Shown in pieces: positions 61,575 to 64,000 of a stretch of DNA of 64,000 nucleotides. This DNA is from an uncultured Oscillospiraceae bacterium (GTDB lineage Bacteria > Bacillota > Clostridia > Oscillospirales > Oscillospiraceae), in the NCBI GenBank assembly GCA_947632175.1, contig CANROC010000005.1, positions 1 to 64,000 of the forward strand. Reading direction: 5' to 3'. The notes under the pieces were generated by a model, which was not told the DNA's origin, ran no database searches, and worked only from the letters and a program-made list of their open reading frames with translations. How positions within the stretch are numbered: position 1 is the stretch's first letter; each line of letters opens with the position of its first letter. The translations under genes and the position numbers were made by a program.

Positions 61575-61618
61575 TTTTGAGGTCGTTCCAGTTCGCTCTG
61601 GAACGACCTCAAAATTTT
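61575..61618 (+). terminator. Terminator after tRNA-Leu
   Basis: A 17-bp perfect stem (61575-61591 with 61598-61614) and a TTCGCT loop, followed by TTTT. Confidence 0.88.
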
Positions 61619-61785
61619 CCTATTTTTCCTCGTTTCCTCCAAACTGGAGGGATCCGAACTGGCGAGATCAACAATTGAATAGACACTTCACAAATGCCGG
61701 GTCACATGATTCGGCTTATTTTTTGCCCTGACCGGATGGCTTCAACAGTTATTTTCGTTGACTCAAAACAGGTGGAAATGGAATA
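61619..61785. other. Non-coding stretch between tRNA-Leu and the MITE-like copy 2
   Basis: No gene seen. Lower GC than the genes around it. It includes GTTGACTCAAAACAGG, a weak -35-like sequence just before the repeat element. No integrase or direct repeat of the tRNA end was found. Confidence 0.5.
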
Positions 61786-61947
61786 ATACTAATATCTATT
61801 TAAAAGAAGCCATTCGCGGCGGTCTTTTTCGCGTCATGCGGCGTCAGCCGCCTTGGAAATACCAAAGGGTATTCCCTGCGGCGTCTTCCTTGCCTGACGC
61901 GAAAAATCCTCGCCGCTCGGTGTCTCCTTTTAAATAGATATTAGTAT
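61786..61947. mobile_element. MITE-like element, copy 2 (162 nt)
   Basis: Ends ATACTAATATCTATTTAAAAG and its complement, TA at both junctions, orientation opposite to copy 1. The two ends continue differently (AAGCCATTCGCGGCGG and GAGACACCGAGCGGCGAGG), exactly as the two ends of copy 1. Internal GGAAATACCAAAGGGTATTCC palindrome. It lacks the 100-nt GC-rich insert of copy 1. Confidence 0.82.
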
Positions 61948-62007
61948 AAGGCCGATAGTAGGACTTACCCATAAAAAGGAGCGGCCCCGTGACAGACCGC
62001 TTCAAAT

Positions 62008-62331
62008 TCACATGAGCTTCTGAAGAGCTTCCAGAAGCGGCGGGATATCTCCGATGATGATCTCCCAAACGAGACGGAGATTTACGCCCTCATAGTCATG
62101 AACGATCCGGTTGCGCAGGCCATAGATGTCCTGCCAGGGGATTTCGGGATGGGCTGAGGAGAAGCTTTTGTCCACGATGTGGCAAAGCTCGCCGATTTGA
62201 CTGAGGTTGAATACACACGCCTCAACGGTTTTGGAGTCCGCCTTAAAGGCTTCATATGTGTATCCATCACAGTAATCCAGGAGCTTTTGTGAGTACGCGA
62301 TCATCTTCCGTACAACGATCTCATTTCTCAT
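62008..62331 (-). CDS. hepT: HepT-like HEPN toxin (DUF86)
   Basis: 107-residue all-helical HEPN protein. LRNRIVHDY (Arg73, His78, Tyr80) is the R-x4-H RNase motif with the downstream Tyr that MntA AMPylates in characterised MntA/HepT pairs. It overlaps the nucleotidyltransferase gene by 11 nt. RNase toxin of a type VII toxin-antitoxin module by family knowledge. Lower GC than the core genes. Confidence 0.9.
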   Translation of the reverse strand: MRNEIVVRKMIAYSQKLLDYCDGYTYEAFKADSKTVEACVFNLSQIGELCHIVDKSFSSAHPEIPWQDIYGLRNRIVHDYEGVNLRLVWEIIIGDIPPLLEALQKLM

Positions 62332-62614
62332 AGATGGTCACCCCGGTGGAACGTATCTCATGGTCGATCCTCGACCCCGGTTCTATATGGGACACATCGA
62401 AAATGTCCACCGGCATCTGGACGGCTTGGTGGACCGCCTCCATGAAGCCCACAAATTTAAGCCCGTGGAGCTTGCTGTCAACAAGAAGATCGAGATCGCT
62501 CTTTTCGTCAGCGGTACCTTTCGCCATGGAACCAAACAGAATGGCACGGGATATGTTGTAATCGGCAAAGACCGGCGTCAGGGTTTTCGTGATCTCCTGT
62601 ACGCTTGCGGGCAT
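62321..62614 (-). CDS. mntA: MntA-like minimal nucleotidyltransferase antitoxin
   Basis: 97 residues. AILFGSMAKGTADEKSDLDLLVD has the GS-x10-DxD motif (Ser29, Asp40, Asp42) of minimal nucleotidyltransferases, which AMPylate and silence their HEPN partner. The ATG at 62614 is chosen because the earlier in-frame GTG is part of the AGGTG ribosome site. First gene of the mntA-hepT operon. Confidence 0.9.
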   Translation of the reverse strand: MPASVQEITKTLTPVFADYNISRAILFGSMAKGTADEKSDLDLLVDSKLHGLKFVGFMEAVHQAVQMPVDIFDVSHIEPGSRIDHEIRSTGVTIYEK

Positions 62615-62637
62615 AAAAATCACCTCATTTCAACTGC

Positions 62638-62666
62638 ATTATACACCATTGGGGAGAAAGATACAA
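62638..62666 (-). promoter_or_regulatory. Sigma-A promoter for mntA-hepT
   Basis: Minus strand: TTGTAT (62666-62661), a 17-nt spacer, TATAAT (62643-62638), 24 nt before mntA. Confidence 0.83.
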
Positions 62667-62701
62667 CAAATATCTCAAATCCATTCAAGGAGGAAAACGA
62701 C

Positions 62702-62920
62702 ATGAATAAACCCAAGCAGAAACAGAGATTCCCCCTGCTGCAACCTCTTCGAAAAAAAGCGCTTTTAACCGCTTATTCCAAAGCTGGCTTTGAAAGCGCT
62801 TCGCGCCTTCAGATGCCAAGGGGAAACGTACGGTGTTTTTCCCGACGTACACCGCCGGACAAATGCTCGATGAGGGATTTGTCCGCTTTCTTCAGATATG
62901 CGTATTATACCACAAAATAG
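62702..62920 (+). pseudogene. Broken gene start running into a decayed repeat
   Basis: The ATG at 62702 has a perfect AAGGAGG (62687-62693), and the first codons (MNKPKQKQRFPLLQPL) look like a real basic N-terminus. From about codon 17 the frame enters sequence matching an inverted, decayed copy of the 200-nt element and loses protein character; it ends at 62920 (72 codons). Probably the 5' remnant of a gene cut by that repeat. Confidence 0.45.
62755..62895 (-). repeat. 200-nt element, decayed inverted copy 3
   Basis: The H1 region is recognisable in reverse orientation (CCCGACGTACACCGCCGG, then AATGCTCGAT). So are CCAAGGGGAAACGTACGG, next to H4 in the full copies, and an altered H4 with AAAGCGC arms. 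H2 and H3 are deleted. Confidence 0.65.
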
Positions 62921-62932
62921 ATGATTTGTCAA
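62904..62932 (-). promoter_or_regulatory. Solo promoter with spacer palindrome, site 3
   Basis: Minus strand: TTGACA (62932-62927), a 17-nt spacer, TATAAT (62909-62904). The spacer has ACAAAT..ATTTTGT, a slightly imperfect version of the palindrome in sites 1 and 2. It reads into the decayed repeat copy 3 and then toward mntA. Confidence 0.78.
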
Positions 62933-63079
62933 GTATTTTTAAGCAAAAATACGTAGGGGGAGCGGGGCCTGAACACGCCGGAGTTGTTTTTGAATTGTTC
63001 ACAAAATTTGGCTGGCGTTTTGCGGGGGAGAGAGGTATAATAAGAAAGCGGAAAAAACGCGAAAAAAGGAGGAGCAGAA
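62933..63079. other. Upstream region of the terminal lipoprotein gene
   Basis: Holds a TATAAT (63036-63041) 39 nt before the start codon, with no strong -35. The rest is featureless, A+T-richer sequence. Confidence 0.5.
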
Positions 63080-63985
63080 ATGAGAAAAAAATCCTTCCTT
63101 GCCTTGGCGCTGGCTTTGGCTGTCCTGCTGTGCGGCTGTGTGGCCGCCGGGGGCGGGGCGGAGACGACGGGCGGCGGCACGACTCAGGGCGGCGAGACCA
63201 CGGCGGGCCCGAATCCCACGGATCCGCCGGCGCATGACAAGCGGGACGCCATCCCCTTTGCCGAGGGACAGCTGTACGCCGCGGCGTACCTGGGCTACCA
63301 AGAGATGGACGATTTTGACTACTACGCCGAGAAGTACCTGGACACGGCGGACGTGCCCACCTACACCGTCTCGGACGGGGACTTCTACCTCATCATCCCC
63401 CGGTATGACGGGATGACCATGACCCTCTCCGTCATCGACCTGGAGACGTCCCAGGCCTCGGTGCGGCAGGAGGTCGCTGACGTGGGGCCCTTCATCGTCC
63501 AGTGCAACGTCAGCGACGTGGTCTCCGACGCCCTCATCGCCCTGGCGTACAACGGCGACAGGACGGAGTTCACGCCCTTTATCTCCCTGGAAAACGGCAC
63601 GCCGCAGATTGGCGAGCGGGGGCTTGACATCACGAAGACCGACGCTCAGCCCGCCGGAGAGGCCGATTTTGTGGGCGAGTACACGGACGCCGAGAGCGGC
63701 GAGCCAGGGCTGGAAATCGCCGATAACGGCGACGGTACCTACGCCGTCCAGATCAGCATCCTCCACCTGGCCCAGTTCACCGACGGCACAGGCCGCCCGG
63801 AGGGCGAGGGCCTTGCCTTCACCGCCACGGACCCCGACGGGAACCCCATCGCCGGCACGGTGACCCTCTCCGGGACCACCGCCACGGTGACCTTCACGGA
63901 CAGCACCTGGAACTATCTCCCCAACGGCGAGAGCTTCACCTACGAGAAGACCTCCGACACGCCCAACCTCTGGGCGCGGGACTGA
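63080..63985 (+). CDS. Secreted lipoprotein of unknown function
   Basis: 301 residues: signal peptide with lipobox LCGC (Cys20), a Gly/Thr-rich linker (about 22-50), then two apparent beta-rich regions. The second (about 190-295) has ADFVGEYTDAESGEPGLEIADNGDGTYAVQISI and ends in TVTFTDSTWNYLPNGESFTYEK, resembling small lipocalin-like or DUF beta-sandwich lipoproteins. No family named. The ATG follows AAGGAGGAGCAGAA. The linker style is the same as in the OppA-like protein. Confidence 0.7.
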   Translation: MRKKSFLALALALAVLLCGCVAAGGGAETTGGGTTQGGETTAGPNPTDPPAHDKRDAIPFAEGQLYAAAYLGYQEMDDFDYYAEKYLDTADVPTYTVSDGDFYLIIPRYDGMTMTLSVIDLETSQASVRQEVADVGPFIVQCNVSDVVSDALIALAYNGDRTEFTPFISLENGTPQIGERGLDITKTDAQPAGEADFVGEYTDAESGEPGLEIADNGDGTYAVQISILHLAQFTDGTGRPEGEGLAFTATDPDGNPIAGTVTLSGTTATVTFTDSTWNYLPNGESFTYEKTSDTPNLWARD

Positions 63986-64000
63986 GAGGGGAGGACGGCC

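Noticed and set aside
61438-61947. Integrative element attached to tRNA-Leu
   Set aside because: No integrase gene and no direct repeat of the tRNA 3' end could be found; only a MITE-like element and a toxin-antitoxin pair follow.

Overview
The window is GC-rich (roughly two thirds G+C), almost fully coding, and comes from a spore-forming Firmicute of class Clostridia. The spore genes are a germination protease (gpr), a GerKA/KB/KC receptor and a SleB-like lytic enzyme, plus a SpoIIQ-like LytM protein. Consensus sigma-A promoters with 17-nt spacers, strong AGGAGG ribosome sites, a T-box leader, MutS/MutL without MutH and a chromosomal parS-parA-parB cluster fit the same picture. Gene content and protein style suggest a gut Oscillospiraceae-type organism (Flavonifractor/Oscillibacter-like). 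That placement is inference; no rRNA is present.

Layout. 1-5000: end of an SLH-domain protein, glycogen synthase with an odd tail, PAP2 phosphatase, a membrane protein, rpsT and gpr. 5100-10500: two parS sites, parA, parB, a small membrane protein, serS, a Cys-cluster peptide, mscL, rsmG and an unknown gene, an arrangement typical of the origin-proximal region. 11000-16400: mfd, a PlsY-like acyltransferase and a UgtP/MGD-like glycolipid glycosyltransferase. 16400-18100: 1.7 kb with no credible gene, packed with GC-rich hairpin repeats. 18150-22350: zinc-ribbon membrane protein, ABC ATPase and a fused twin ABC-2 permease. 22700-27400: sleB-like gene and gerKA-gerKC-gerKB on the minus strand. 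27500-38300: a GNAT enzyme, mutL-miaA-hfq, a low-GC flavodoxin-like gene, an alanine-racemase-like protein lacking the PLP lysine, then miaB-mutS-CPBP protease. 38300-48540: the SpoIIQ-like gene and a peptide ABC transporter operon whose substrate-binding protein, one permease and both ATPases are greatly enlarged. 48600-61400, mostly minus strand: cysE-cysS behind a T-box, pgsA, rimO-recX-recA, DUF1385-prmC, and a lipoprotein/response regulator/histidine kinase set, then a plus-strand PPTase and tRNA-Leu(CAA). 61500-64000: a MITE-like element, a MntA/HepT (MNT-HEPN) pair, a decayed repeat copy and a lipoprotein.

Most genes are ordinary housekeeping and sporulation functions in tight operons with 1-8 nt overlaps. 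The unexplained material lies between them. There are at least three repeat systems. (1) About 20 short hairpins with GTAGGGG/GTACGGG ends and interchangeable stems. (2) A 200-nt, four-hairpin element in two intact copies with compensatory base changes, plus one decayed copy. (3) A TA-flanked inverted-repeat element in two copies. A fourth recurring module is a 45-bp promoter carrying an ACAAAT..ATTTGT palindrome in its spacer; it occurs three times with no gene directly downstream. Other points worth checking are the oversized Opp transporter, the lysine-less racemase homologue and a probable AUA start codon for prmC.
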